DNA from: Crossiella sp. SN42
Lineage (GTDB): Bacteria > Actinomycetota > Actinomycetes > Mycobacteriales > Pseudonocardiaceae
DNA: 64,000 nt
Direction: 5' to 3'
Assembly (NCBI RefSeq): GCF_023897065.1
Contig: NZ_JAMHIV010000016.1
Span: 1 to 64,000 of the forward strand
Shown here one piece after another: positions 1 to 9,139 of this stretch; position 1 is the first letter of the stretch, and each line of letters opens with the position of its first letter. The position numbers and the translations under genes were made by a program. A model generated the notes under the pieces. It saw nothing but the letters and a program-made list of their open reading frames with translations, searched no databases and was not told the DNA's origin.

Positions 1-30
1 CCACCCGGGGGTCTTTGTCTGTCCACCGGC

Positions 31-81
31 GATGCGTAATACACTGCGTAAGACACCTGTCTTGCGCGATGTAATACACTG
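31..81. promoter_or_regulatory. Operator-like repeat array upstream of the toxin-antitoxin pair
   Basis: The 11-mer GTAATACACTG occurs at 36-46 and again at 71-81. Between the copies lies an imperfect palindrome, GCGTAAGACA (46-55) facing TGTCTTGCGC (58-67), with 9 of 10 positions complementary. The array ends 5 bp before the antitoxin start. RHH antitoxins commonly bind such repeats to autoregulate their operon, so this is inferred to be the autoregulatory operator. Confidence 0.6.
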
Positions 82-86
82 GTCGG

Positions 87-344
87 GTGGGCATAGATCC
101 TGACGTCATCAACTTCCGCCCGGATGCGGAGACCCGAGAAGCGCTGCGCGTGCTGATGCGGGCCTGCAAGGCCGACCGCAGCACAGTGATCCGCCGGGCG
201 ATCGTGCAAGCCGCCCACGAGGTGGAGGCCACACAGGCTGCCGAGGACCTGCGCGCCGAGGCCGCACGGGTCGCGGCCAGCGAGAGCGACCGGGCCGAGG
301 TGGCCGCGGTGCAGGAGGAGTTGGCAGACCTGCGTGCGTGGTGA
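87..344 (+). CDS. Ribbon-helix-helix antitoxin-like protein
   Basis: An 85-residue protein starting at GTG. Residues 8-45 read as a ribbon-helix-helix: a short strand (INFRPD), a helix through TREALRVLMRACKA, a turn at DRST and a second helix. The C-terminal half is acidic, Ala/Glu-rich and probably helical, the usual toxin-binding part. The next gene, a MazF-like toxin, begins inside it (11-bp overlap), the classic antitoxin-first order with translational coupling. Antitoxin function is inferred from fold and neighbour. The operator-like repeats just upstream suggest autoregulation. Confidence 0.75.
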   Translation: MGIDPDVINFRPDAETREALRVLMRACKADRSTVIRRAIVQAAHEVEATQAAEDLRAEAARVAASESDRAEVAAVQEELADLRAW

Positions 345-651
345 CATCTACCGGCTACGCGCTCCCCGGGACGCTCGTGGCCACGAACAAGCCGGCGGCC
401 GCTTCGGTGTGGTCGTGCAGGCCACCGAACTGGAAGTCCTGTCCACCTGGTTGATCGCCCCGACCTCGACATCGGCCCAGCCCGCGCGCTGGCGGCCGGA
501 GATCGAGGTGCTCGGCCGGGCGACGTTGCTGCTGTGCGAGCAGACAACGGCGTGCGCGCCGGAGCGACTCGGCGAGCGGGTCGGCCGGTGCTCTCTTGAA
601 GAGATGCAGCGAGTCGACTCGGCCCTGAAGCTGGCGCTCGGCCTCACCTGA
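334..651 (+). CDS. MazF/PemK-like toxin (probable endoribonuclease)
   Basis: A 105-residue protein that begins RGDIY and continues with GVVVQ, an APTS segment, a CEQTT segment and ERLG, following the MazF/PemK order (RGDIY, VVVQ, PTS, xxQxR-type strand, RLG). Family members cleave mRNA at short sites. The CEQTT stretch replaces the usual QxR-type active-site neighbourhood, so activity and specificity cannot be assumed. It overlaps the upstream antitoxin by 11 bp and ends 2 bp before the convergent beta-glucosidase stop, leaving no room for a separate terminator. Confidence 0.78.
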   Translation: MRGDIYRLRAPRDARGHEQAGGRFGVVVQATELEVLSTWLIAPTSTSAQPARWRPEIEVLGRATLLLCEQTTACAPERLGERVGRCSLEEMQRVDSALKLALGLT

Positions 652-653
652 GC

Positions 654-3116
654 TCAGTGCACGGTGACCACCGCGGCCAGTGGCAGGTCGCGGCTGCTGC
701 GGCCGATCTCGGCCAGGTAGCTGCCGTGTTCGGGCAGCCAGTCCCGGCGCTGCTCGTCGTAGACGCAGAACGCCCTGGGCGCCAACGGGATCTCCACCGC
801 CACCGTCTCCCCCGGTGCCGCGTCCACCACCGCGAAACCGGCCAGCACCCGGGGTGGGCGCGGGTAGCGGCTGGCGTGGCGGCCCAGGTAGACCTGCACG
901 ACCTCGCGGCCGGGGCGGGTGCCGGTGTTGGTCAGGGTGACGCGGACCGGGATGGGCTGGCCGGCGTGCAGGGTGGCGGCCGAGACGCCGGTCGGGCACT
1001 CCGCGCTCCGGTACTCCCAGGTGGTGTAGCCCAGACCGTGGCCGAAGCAGAAGGCCGGGTCGAGGCGGTGCTGGTCGTAGGCGCGGTAGCCGATCAGGAT
1101 GCCCTCCTCGTAGCGGAGCACGCCGTCGGCGGGGGTGGTGTCCAGCACCGGGGCCTGCTCGGCGGTGCGCGGGAAGGTGGTGGGCAGGCGGCCGCCGGGT
1201 TCGGCGCGGCCGTAGAGCACGTCGGCGAGCGCGTGGCCCGCTTCCTGGCCGGGGAACCAGGCGTAGAGCACCGCGGCCACCTCCTCGGCCCAGGGCATCA
1301 GCACGGGTGAACCGGCGTTGACCACGACCACGGTGCGCGGGTTGGCCGCGGCCACCCGGTGGATGAGCTCGTCCTGGCCGGGTGGCAGGGCCAGGGTGGT
1401 GCGGTCGTGGGACTCGCTCTCCAGGTCGGCGTTGGTGCCGACCACGACCACCGCGACCTCGGCCGCCTCGGCCTGCCGGACCGCCTCGGCCAGCTCCTCC
1501 TCGGCGTCCCGGCCGGGCGCGCGATGGGTGATGCCGCAACGCAGGTAGCCGTGTTTCGCGGCGATCGGGCGGTGCTCCACCACCAGCTCCACCGGAGTGT
1601 CCACATCGGACAGAACCACCGCGCCGAGCTGTTCGGTGATGTTGTCGAAGCTGTCCACCAGGCTGTGCCAGCCCGAGGTGACCGGTTCGATGATCCGCTG
1701 CCCGTTCACGGTCAGGCTGGTGGGTCCGAGCCCGGTGACGCCGAAGGTGTGCGTGCCCGCGACCCTGGGCCGGTAGCTGGTGCGCATGATCACCCGCAGG
1801 TCGTCCCGGCGCCACTGCTCCTCCGGCAGGCCGAGCCAGGCCAGCCGGGCGGTCGCCCGGTGCTCACTGCCCAGCAGGTCGCCGTCGGCGTCGCGGTACT
1901 CGACCTGGAAGCCCGACTCGCCGGTCACCGGGTCCACGCAGTCGGCCAGGTCGATCAGCGGCTGCCGTCCGCCCGGCCGGACGCCCTCGGTCGCGGGCAG
2001 GCCGAGACCGGCGGCGAAGCTGACCTCGCGGCGCGGGGACAGGTCGGCGCTGCCACCGCCCCTGGTGGCGGTGTTGGCGGCGTTCGGGCCGATCAGCGCG
2101 ATCCGGGTGTCCGGGGCCAGCGGGAGCAGGTTCTCGTTGCGCAGCAACACCATGCCCCGGGCCGCCGCCTCGCGCAGCAGCTCGGTCTGGGCGGCCGAGC
2201 CGACCGGGTACGCGGCTTCCGGTTCGGGCGCCGGGAAGCCGTCCAGCACGCCGGTGGCCGCGGCCAGCCGGAGCAGGCGCAGCACCTTGTCGTCGATCTC
2301 CGCCTCGGGCACCTCGCCCGCGCGCACCGCCGCCTCGAGCTTCTCGCCCCACGGGCCGTCCGGGCCCGGCATGACCAGGTCGAGCCCGCCGTTGGCGGTG
2401 GGCGCGGTGCTGCGCGCGGCGGTCCAGTCGGACACGATCGGCCCGGTGAAGCCCCATTCCTCCTTGAGCACGCCGACCTGGAGTGCCCGGTGCTCGGTCA
2501 TGGTGCTGCCGCGCACCGCGTTGTAGGCGGCCATCACCACCTTGACCCCGCCCGCGCGCACCAGCGTCTCGAACGGGGCCAGGTACAGCTCGCGCAGCGC
2601 GCGTTCGGCGACCTCCACGCTGAGGGTGAAGCGCTGGTCCTCCGAGTCGTTGGCCACGAAGTGCTTGGCGCAGGCCGCCACCCCGCCCTCCTGCACCCCG
2701 CGCACGTAGGCCAGGCCGATCTCGGCGGTGAGCAGCGGGTCCTCGGAGAAGCACTCGAAGTGGCGGCCGCCGAGCGGGCTGCGGTGCAGGTTGATGGTGG
2801 GCGCGAGCAGCACCTGCGCGCCCTTGGCCCCGGTCTCCCCGGCCAGCAGCAGGCCGATCCGGCGCACCAGCTCGCGGTCCCAGCTGGCGGCCAGCGCGGT
2901 CGGGTTCGGCGTGTGCGCGGAGGGGTCGCGCTCGTCGAAGTGGCTGCCGCGGGCCCCGGCCGGTCCGTCGGTCATCACCAGGCGGCGCAGGCCGATCGCG
3001 GGTTCGGCGGGCAGCGCCCAGGCGTCGGCCCCGGTGAGCAGGCGGATCTTGGCCGGTAGGTCGAGGTGGCCGAGCAGGTCCCGCAACCGTGCCTCGAACT
3101 CCTCGGCGCTGCTCAT
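654..3116 (-). CDS. GH3 beta-glucosidase-like glycosidase with PA14 insert
   Basis: An 820-residue GH3-type enzyme. The ATG at 3116 is chosen because GGAGGA lies 6 nt upstream; an earlier in-frame ATG lacks this. The N-terminal half carries the GH3 barrel, with the nucleophile motif SDW (Asp230), KHF and the DGPAG segment. A PA14-like carbohydrate-binding segment around residues 400-520 (GTHTFGVTGLG) interrupts the alpha/beta sandwich, and the C-terminus is the FnIII-like domain (LTNTGTRPGREVVQVYL). No signal peptide is visible, so it is probably cytoplasmic, acting on imported oligosaccharides or glycosides. PA14-containing GH3 enzymes range over beta-glucosidase, xylosidase and related activities, so the exact substrate is open. 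Confidence 0.9.
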   Translation of the reverse strand: MSSAEEFEARLRDLLGHLDLPAKIRLLTGADAWALPAEPAIGLRRLVMTDGPAGARGSHFDERDPSAHTPNPTALAASWDRELVRRIGLLLAGETGAKGAQVLLAPTINLHRSPLGGRHFECFSEDPLLTAEIGLAYVRGVQEGGVAACAKHFVANDSEDQRFTLSVEVAERALRELYLAPFETLVRAGGVKVVMAAYNAVRGSTMTEHRALQVGVLKEEWGFTGPIVSDWTAARSTAPTANGGLDLVMPGPDGPWGEKLEAAVRAGEVPEAEIDDKVLRLLRLAAATGVLDGFPAPEPEAAYPVGSAAQTELLREAAARGMVLLRNENLLPLAPDTRIALIGPNAANTATRGGGSADLSPRREVSFAAGLGLPATEGVRPGGRQPLIDLADCVDPVTGESGFQVEYRDADGDLLGSEHRATARLAWLGLPEEQWRRDDLRVIMRTSYRPRVAGTHTFGVTGLGPTSLTVNGQRIIEPVTSGWHSLVDSFDNITEQLGAVVLSDVDTPVELVVEHRPIAAKHGYLRCGITHRAPGRDAEEELAEAVRQAEAAEVAVVVVGTNADLESESHDRTTLALPPGQDELIHRVAAANPRTVVVVNAGSPVLMPWAEEVAAVLYAWFPGQEAGHALADVLYGRAEPGGRLPTTFPRTAEQAPVLDTTPADGVLRYEEGILIGYRAYDQHRLDPAFCFGHGLGYTTWEYRSAECPTGVSAATLHAGQPIPVRVTLTNTGTRPGREVVQVYLGRHASRYPRPPRVLAGFAVVDAAPGETVAVEIPLAPRAFCVYDEQRRDWLPEHGSYLAEIGRSSRDLPLAAVVTVH
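1599..1611. repeat. 13-bp near-palindrome GTCC-N5-GGAC
   Basis: GTCCACATCGGAC, inside the GH3 gene. One of a family of GTCC-N5-GGAC 13-mers with an A/T-containing centre seen across the window (see findings). Confidence 0.4.
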
Positions 3117-3194
3117 CCAGGCTCCTCCAGACATCGGTGTACTGGCTGCGACACCACCGTATCGCCGGAGGACAAGCTTGTCGGCGGCGCGCGG

Positions 3195-3200
3195 TAGCGT
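3195..3200 (+). promoter_or_regulatory. Probable -10 box (TAGCGT) for a leaderless helicase transcript
   Basis: TAGCGT lies 7 nt before the GTG start of the DinG-like gene, and there is no Shine-Dalgarno sequence in between. This is the arrangement expected if transcription starts at the initiation codon. No convincing -35 box was seen. Confidence 0.4.
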
Positions 3201-3207
3201 TGCCCGC

Positions 3208-5286
3208 GTGCCCGAAGCCCTCACCCTCCAGCAAAACCTGACGCAGGTCCCGGACGTCCGCACGCTGCTGGCCGCGGCGGTGGGCGGGGTGGGCGGCACT
3301 GAGCGCCCAGGTCAGGTGGACATGGCCGAGGCGGTGGCCAAGGCGATCCGCACCGGCGAGCACCTGGCCGTGCAGGCAGGCACCGGCACCGGCAAGTCGC
3401 TGGCCTACCTGGTGCCCTCGGTGCACCACGCGGTCACCGAGTCGGCCACCGTGGTGATCTCCACCGCGACCATCGCGTTGCAGCGGCAGCTGGTGGACCG
3501 GGATCTGCCGCGGCTGGCCAAGACGCTGAAGCCGTTGCTGGGCCGCACACCCACCTTCGCCATCCTCAAGGGCCGCCGGAACTACCTGTGCATGCAGCGG
3601 GTGCACACCGGCGCGCCGGAGGAGCCGGAGGAGCAGGCGCTGTTCGACCCGTTCCAGGTCTCGGCCATGGGCAGGCACGTCAAACGGCTGCACGAGTGGT
3701 CATCGGAGACCGAGACTGGCGACCGGGACGAGCTGGTGCCCGGGGTGCCGGACCAGGCCTGGCGGCAGGTCTCGGTGACCGCGAAGGAGTGCGTCGGCGC
3801 GGCCAAGTGCCCGATCGGCCAGGACTGCTTCGCCGAGCGCGCGCGGGCCGAGGCCGGGCGGGCGGACGTGGTGGTGACCAACCACGCGCTGCTGGCCATC
3901 GACGCGCTGGAGGGCTACAAGGTCCTGCCCGAGCACGACGTGGTGGTGGTGGACGAGGCGCACGACCTGGTGGACCGGGTCACCTCGGTGGCCACCCAGG
4001 AGCTGACCAGCACCGCGATCGCGGTGGCCGCGCGGCGCTGCGGCAGGCTGGTGGAGCAGGACATCGCGGACCGGCTGCTGGAGGCCGCGGACAACCTGGC
4101 GCTGACCTTGCAGGAGCTGGAGCCGGGCAGGCTGGACCAGCTGCCGCAGGTGCTGGCCGGGGCGCTGGCCGCGGTGCGCAACGCCGCGCACGCCTGCATC
4201 AGCGCGCTCGGGCCTGAGCGCAAGGAGGACATCGAGGGCACCGCGGCGCGCAAGCTGGCGCTGTCCATGCTGGATGAGGTGCACGACACCGCGGTCCGGC
4301 TGCTGGCCGCCTTCGAGGCCGAGCCGGAGAAGCGGCACGACGTGGTCTGGCTGGCCGGGGACTTCGGCGACTTCAACCGCACCCCCTCGCTGCGGGTGGC
4401 CCCGCTGGGCGTGGGCGGCCTGCTGCGCGAGCGCCTGTTCGCCCAGAAGACGGTGATCCTGACCTCGGCCACGCTGGCCCTCGGCGGCAGCTTCGACACC
4501 CTGGCCCGCCAGTGGGGCCTGGCAGGCGCGGGCAAGGCGGCGGGCGATCCGGACGCCGCGGCCGACCGCAAGTCCGGCGGCACCGCCACCGACAAGGCTC
4601 CACCGTCCACTTCGGACAGTCCTGAGTGGACCGGCATGGACGTCGGCTCGCCCTTCGAACACCGGTCCAGCGGCATCCTCTACGTGGCGGGCCATCTGCC
4701 CTCCCCCGGCCGCGACGGCCTGGCCGAGGCCTACCTGGACGAGCTGACCGGCCTGGTGCAGGCCGCCGGTGGCCGCACCCTCGGCCTGTTCTCCTCGATG
4801 CGCGCGGCCAAGCAGGCCACCGAGGCCCTGCGCGAGCGGGTGGAGTTCCCGATCCTGTGCCAGGGCGAGGACGCCACCAGCCAGCTGGTCACCAAGTTCG
4901 CCGAGGACGTGCGCACCTGCCTGTTCGGCACCCTGTCGCTGTGGCAGGGCGTGGACGTGCCGGGCCCCTCGCTGCAACTGGTGGTGATGGACCGGATCCC
5001 GTTCCCGCGCCCGGACGACCCGCTGGCCTCGGCCCGGCAGCGCGCGGTGCAGGCCCGCGGCGGCAACGGTTTCCTCACCGTGGCGGGCACCCACGCGGCA
5101 CTGCTGCTGGCGCAGGGCGCGGGCAGGCTGTTGCGCGCCAACGACGACAAGGGCGTGATCGCGGTGCTGGACTCCCGGCTGGTGACCGCGCGCTACGGCG
5201 GGTTCCTGCGCGCCTCGCTGCCGCCGTTCTGGATGACCACCGACCCGGACGTGGTGAAGGCCGCCCTCAAGCGCATCGACACCTGA
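3208..5286 (+). CDS. dinG: DinG/XPD-family ATP-dependent DNA helicase
   Basis: A 692-residue superfamily 2 helicase. Walker A is GTGTGKS (Lys63) and Walker B/motif II is DEAH (249-252). Four cysteines lie between them (one in YLCMQ, then CVGAAKCPIGQDC), the spacing expected for the Fe-S cluster of the XPD/DinG group. The C-terminal half has SATLALGG (motif III-like), LWQGVDVPG and QGAGRLLR (motif VI). The family unwinds DNA 5'-3' and acts in repair and R-loop or replication-conflict resolution. The start at GTG 3208 is supported by homology onset and by a -10-like box immediately upstream. It is divergent from the GH3 gene, sharing a 91-bp spacer. Confidence 0.92.
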   Translation: MPEALTLQQNLTQVPDVRTLLAAAVGGVGGTERPGQVDMAEAVAKAIRTGEHLAVQAGTGTGKSLAYLVPSVHHAVTESATVVISTATIALQRQLVDRDLPRLAKTLKPLLGRTPTFAILKGRRNYLCMQRVHTGAPEEPEEQALFDPFQVSAMGRHVKRLHEWSSETETGDRDELVPGVPDQAWRQVSVTAKECVGAAKCPIGQDCFAERARAEAGRADVVVTNHALLAIDALEGYKVLPEHDVVVVDEAHDLVDRVTSVATQELTSTAIAVAARRCGRLVEQDIADRLLEAADNLALTLQELEPGRLDQLPQVLAGALAAVRNAAHACISALGPERKEDIEGTAARKLALSMLDEVHDTAVRLLAAFEAEPEKRHDVVWLAGDFGDFNRTPSLRVAPLGVGGLLRERLFAQKTVILTSATLALGGSFDTLARQWGLAGAGKAAGDPDAAADRKSGGTATDKAPPSTSDSPEWTGMDVGSPFEHRSSGILYVAGHLPSPGRDGLAEAYLDELTGLVQAAGGRTLGLFSSMRAAKQATEALRERVEFPILCQGEDATSQLVTKFAEDVRTCLFGTLSLWQGVDVPGPSLQLVVMDRIPFPRPDDPLASARQRAVQARGGNGFLTVAGTHAALLLAQGAGRLLRANDDKGVIAVLDSRLVTARYGGFLRASLPPFWMTTDPDVVKAALKRIDT
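4605..4617. repeat. 13-bp near-palindrome GTCC-N5-GGAC
   Basis: GTCCACTTCGGAC, inside the helicase gene in a low-conservation linker (encoding Ser/Thr/Asp-rich residues). Member of the window-wide 13-mer family. Confidence 0.4.
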
Positions 5287-5308
5287 GAGCGGCCCACGGG
5301 GACGAAGG

Positions 5309-5803
5309 TCAGACCTTGACCTTGAGCGAGACGCTGGCGCCACGGCTCAGGTCGTCGAAGGCGCGCTTGCGGTCCACGCCGATGTACCAGGTCTGCTGAC
5401 CCTCGAAGGTGCCGCCGTGCACGATCTCCTTGACCGCGCCCTCGCCCGGGATGCGCTTGGGGCCGCGGTAGGTGTCCTGGGTCCAGTTGTAGCAGGAGAC
5501 GACCAGGCGGATGAAGGCGTTGCCCTTGACCGCGATCGGGTCGCCGCTGCCGTCCTGGGCGGGCTTCTCACCGGCGGGCAGGTACTTGGCGCTCTTCTCC
5601 GAGACGGTGCCGGAGTAGGTGAACACGACGCCGATGCCGTCACTGTCGGCCGAGGTGAGGACCTTCTTGAGCACCACCGGCGTGCAGGCAGCCGCGGAGG
5701 TCGCCGCGGACGCCATCGGCGCGGTCACTCCACCCAGCGCGACCAGGACCGCACCGGCCACGGCGATCCGACGGAAACCGTTGCGGGAGAACACCTTCGA
5801 CAT
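5309..5803 (-). CDS. Secreted protein, possibly AMIN-like
   Basis: A 164-residue exported protein. The ATG at 5803 has GAGAGGAA 6 nt upstream and is preferred over an earlier in-frame ATG. The N-terminus is a Sec signal (basic RNGFRR, hydrophobic core, AMASA-type cleavage near residue 35-40). The mature part contains two cysteines, probably a disulphide, and ends with YIGVDRKRAF followed by alternating strands. The segment before the end, with an IGxDRKxxF motif, resembles actinobacterial AMIN-like secreted proteins, but the match is by eye and weak. Function unknown. It is convergent with the helicase and divergent from the Nudix gene. Confidence 0.7.
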   Translation of the reverse strand: MSKVFSRNGFRRIAVAGAVLVALGGVTAPMASAATSAAACTPVVLKKVLTSADSDGIGVVFTYSGTVSEKSAKYLPAGEKPAQDGSGDPIAVKGNAFIRLVVSCYNWTQDTYRGPKRIPGEGAVKEIVHGGTFEGQQTWYIGVDRKRAFDDLSRGASVSLKVKV

Positions 5804-5921
5804 CGAGTTCCTCTCATACCAGCGGGCGGCCATCCGGACCGCCCGTCACCTGGCAACTAAATCAGAAGATCGACCGAAAATTCTCCACCTGACAGAGATA
5901 GTGAGCGAGAACTCTTCGGGT

Positions 5922-5927
5922 TATCGT
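5922..5927 (+). promoter_or_regulatory. Probable -10 box (TATCGT) for a leaderless Nudix transcript
   Basis: TATCGT ends 6 nt before the ATG at 5934, and no ribosome binding site precedes that ATG. This favours a leaderless transcript and supports 5934 over the alternative GTG at 5901. Confidence 0.4.
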
Positions 5928-5933
5928 CATCAC

Positions 5934-6431
5934 ATGGGGGATACACCGCATCGAATAAGGGTCAGCGCACGCATCCTGCTGCTGGACGAAGATGACCGGA
6001 TCCTGTTGTTCCACAACCGATATGGCCCCGCCAACGAGCGGAACTGCTGGTCCACGCCGGGCGGCGGGGTCAACGAGGGCGAGCCGCTGGCGGTGGCCGC
6101 GGCCAGGGAGCTCCGCGAGGAGACCGGGCTGGTGGTCAGTCCGGAGCAGGTCGGGCCGGTGGTGGCGACCACCTCCGGGATGTGGACCTTCAGCCGGACA
6201 CCGACCTTCGCCACCGAGTACTACTTCCAGCTGCGGGTGCCCGCCTTCACCGTGGACATCACCGCCCAGGAGGAGGGCGAGCTCTCGCACCTGCTCGGGC
6301 ACCGCTGGTGGCCGGTCGGCGAACTGGAGTCGATCACCGAACAGGTGGCCCCGATCGGGCTGGCTGACCTGTTGCGCACGCTCAAGGCGGGGCCGCCCGC
6401 GGAACCGATCACGTTGGCCTGGTTCGGTTAG
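5934..6431 (+). CDS. Nudix hydrolase
   Basis: A 165-residue protein with a complete Nudix box (GGVNEGEP...AARELREETGL, about residues 41-63), fitting GX5EX7REUXEEXGU, so the metal-binding glutamates are present. The family hydrolyses nucleoside diphosphates linked to another group; the substrate cannot be read from sequence. The protein begins IRVSARILLLDEDDRILL, a typical Nudix first strand. The start is chosen at ATG 5934 (see the -10 box); GTG 5901 would add 11 residues. It is followed 3 bp later by a GNAT gene, so the two are probably co-transcribed. Confidence 0.9.
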   Translation: MGDTPHRIRVSARILLLDEDDRILLFHNRYGPANERNCWSTPGGGVNEGEPLAVAAARELREETGLVVSPEQVGPVVATTSGMWTFSRTPTFATEYYFQLRVPAFTVDITAQEEGELSHLLGHRWWPVGELESITEQVAPIGLADLLRTLKAGPPAEPITLAWFG

Positions 6432-6434
6432 CCC

Positions 6435-7016
6435 GTGCCAATCCTGGTCGAACCCGCCCTGCCCGCCGGTCACCTGCGCGAGCGCACCCAGCCCCGCCTC
6501 ACCGCCGACCAGGAGCTGACCCTGCGCCCCTGGCGGCCCGGGGACGCCGAGGTGGTGCGGGAAGCCTTCAGCTGTCCGGACATCCAGCGCTGGCACGTGC
6601 GCAGGCTGGACAGCGCCGAGGAGGCCCTGGACTGGATCGCCGGCTGGGCGACGCGCTGGCGGGAGGAACGGGATGCCAGCTGGGCCGTGGCCGGGGTGGA
6701 TGACCGGGCGGTGGGGCAGACCGGGTTGCGGACCGTGGACCTGGTGGAGGGCACGGCCGAGGTGTCCTACTGGGTGCTGCCGTCGGCGCGGGGGCGCGGG
6801 GTGGCGGCGCGGGTGGCTCGGCGGGTGGTGCGGTGGAGCTTCGAGGAGCTGGGGCTGCACCGGCTGTACCTGCGGCACTCAACGCGGAACCTGGCCTCCT
6901 GCCGGGTGGCGGAGCGGGCCGGGTTCGTTGAGGAGGGGGTGCTGCGCAGCTCGGTGCGGCATGCCGACGGGTGGCATGACATGCACCTGCACGCGCTGGT
7001 CAGTGCGGCCAGCTGA
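6435..7016 (+). CDS. GNAT-family N-acetyltransferase (RimJ/RimL-like)
   Basis: A 193-residue protein starting at GTG 3 bp after the Nudix stop. LRPWRPGDAEVV is the usual first strand/helix. VSYWVLPSARGRGVAARVARR is the acetyl-CoA pyrophosphate loop (R/Q-x-x-G-x-G/A). LYLRHSTRNLASCRVAERAGFVEEG is the C-terminal motif of the RimJ/RimL ribosomal-protein-type subgroup. The acceptor is unknown and may be a small amine or a protein N-terminus. Its 3' end overlaps the convergent PTH2-like gene by 17 bp. Confidence 0.88.
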   Translation: MPILVEPALPAGHLRERTQPRLTADQELTLRPWRPGDAEVVREAFSCPDIQRWHVRRLDSAEEALDWIAGWATRWREERDASWAVAGVDDRAVGQTGLRTVDLVEGTAEVSYWVLPSARGRGVAARVARRVVRWSFEELGLHRLYLRHSTRNLASCRVAERAGFVEEGVLRSSVRHADGWHDMHLHALVSAAS

Positions 7017-7755
7017 ACAGCACCGTGACCGTGCCGGGGGCGACCTCGGTGAAACCCGCGTCGCGGACCGCGGCCACCCGGCGTTCCCGCCAGGCCAGCG
7101 CCGGGTCGGGGCCGGGCAGCAGCTTGGCCCAGTCGGCGGGGGTGGCGGTGCGCACGGCGCAGGCGTAGTCCTGCTCGGCCCAGCGGGTCAGGTCCTCGGC
7201 GGGCAGCAGGGCGGCGCCGATCATGGTGGCGTGGCCGACCTGGGCGGCGGCCTTGCCGACGGTCATCTCGATCTTGGGGTTGAGCCACAGCACGGGGCGG
7301 TCGCCGGGCGGCGGGCCGGGGTTGTCCTCGGGGAGCTCGCTGCCGGAGATCTGCAGGCGGGACAGCACCCGGGGCGACTCGGCGACCAGGCCGGGGACCA
7401 GGGCGCGGACCTCGGCGCCGTCGTGGGACACCGTGATGCCGGGGAGGTCCTGGATGGCGTCCCAGTGCGCGCCGCGGGCCCGGCGGGAGACCTTGCGGAT
7501 GCGGCCGTCGATCCAGGCGCGGACTTCTTCGTGCCACTCGCCCTCGGGCTGGGCCTCGGGGGCCAAACAGACGGCCAGGGACGCGGTGGCGGCGGCTTCC
7601 AGCAGGGCCGTGCGCGGGGCAGGTTCCTGGCGTTCGATGCGCAGGACTATCGGCATGGCGCGGACCGTGGCCGGGTCCTCATCGGTTGTGTCCACTGTGG
7701 ACTGGGCGGGGAGGCCGAGCCAGGTGGCGTAGCGGGCGGCCAGGGGTTCGAGCAC
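7000..7755 (-). CDS. PTH2-like peptidyl-tRNA hydrolase family protein
   Basis: A 251-residue protein. The C-terminal part (about 150-250) carries NPKIEMTVGKAAAQVGHATM, close to the PTH2 signature (Lys and Asp/Glu-rich strand, then GKxAAQxGHA). PTH2 enzymes cleave peptidyl-tRNA and are normally archaeal/eukaryotic, though actinobacteria often carry such a paralogue. The N-terminal 140 residues are not recognisable. The GTG start lies 1 bp after the serB stop, so it is translationally linked to serB. Hydrolase activity is inferred; a role in D-aminoacyl-tRNA or peptidyl-tRNA turnover is possible. Confidence 0.72.
   Translation of the reverse strand: MLEPLAARYATWLGLPAQSTVDTTDEDPATVRAMPIVLRIERQEPAPRTALLEAAATASLAVCLAPEAQPEGEWHEEVRAWIDGRIRKVSRRARGAHWDAIQDLPGITVSHDGAEVRALVPGLVAESPRVLSRLQISGSELPEDNPGPPPGDRPVLWLNPKIEMTVGKAAAQVGHATMIGAALLPAEDLTRWAEQDYACAVRTATPADWAKLLPGPDPALAWRERRVAAVRDAGFTEVAPGTVTVLFSWPH
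7690..7702. repeat. 13-bp near-palindrome GTCC-N5-GGAC
   Basis: GTCCACTGTGGAC near the start of the PTH2-like gene. Identical to the copies at 15510 and 18459. Confidence 0.5.
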
Positions 7756-7756
7756 G

Positions 7757-9007
<1,251 letters not shown>

Positions 9008-9040
9008 TCAGTCGAGGGCTAGGGCTCGATGCCGGGCCCG

Positions 9041-9091
9041 GAAAAGAGACGAGCCCCACAGCCACCCTCGCGGGCGGTTGTGGGGCTCGTC
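9041..9091 (-). terminator. Rho-independent terminator of ctaD
   Basis: A perfect 13-bp inverted repeat (9048-9060 with 9079-9091) is extended inward by a near-perfect second stem. On the minus strand the hairpin is followed directly by TCTCTTTTCC, a T-rich tail unusual for this GC content. It sits 49 bp past the ctaD stop. Confidence 0.85.
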
Positions 9092-9139
9092 GTCGAGCCG
9101 GTGCGCCGCGTCCGGGGGTTACCCCGTTCGGCGCTCAGC

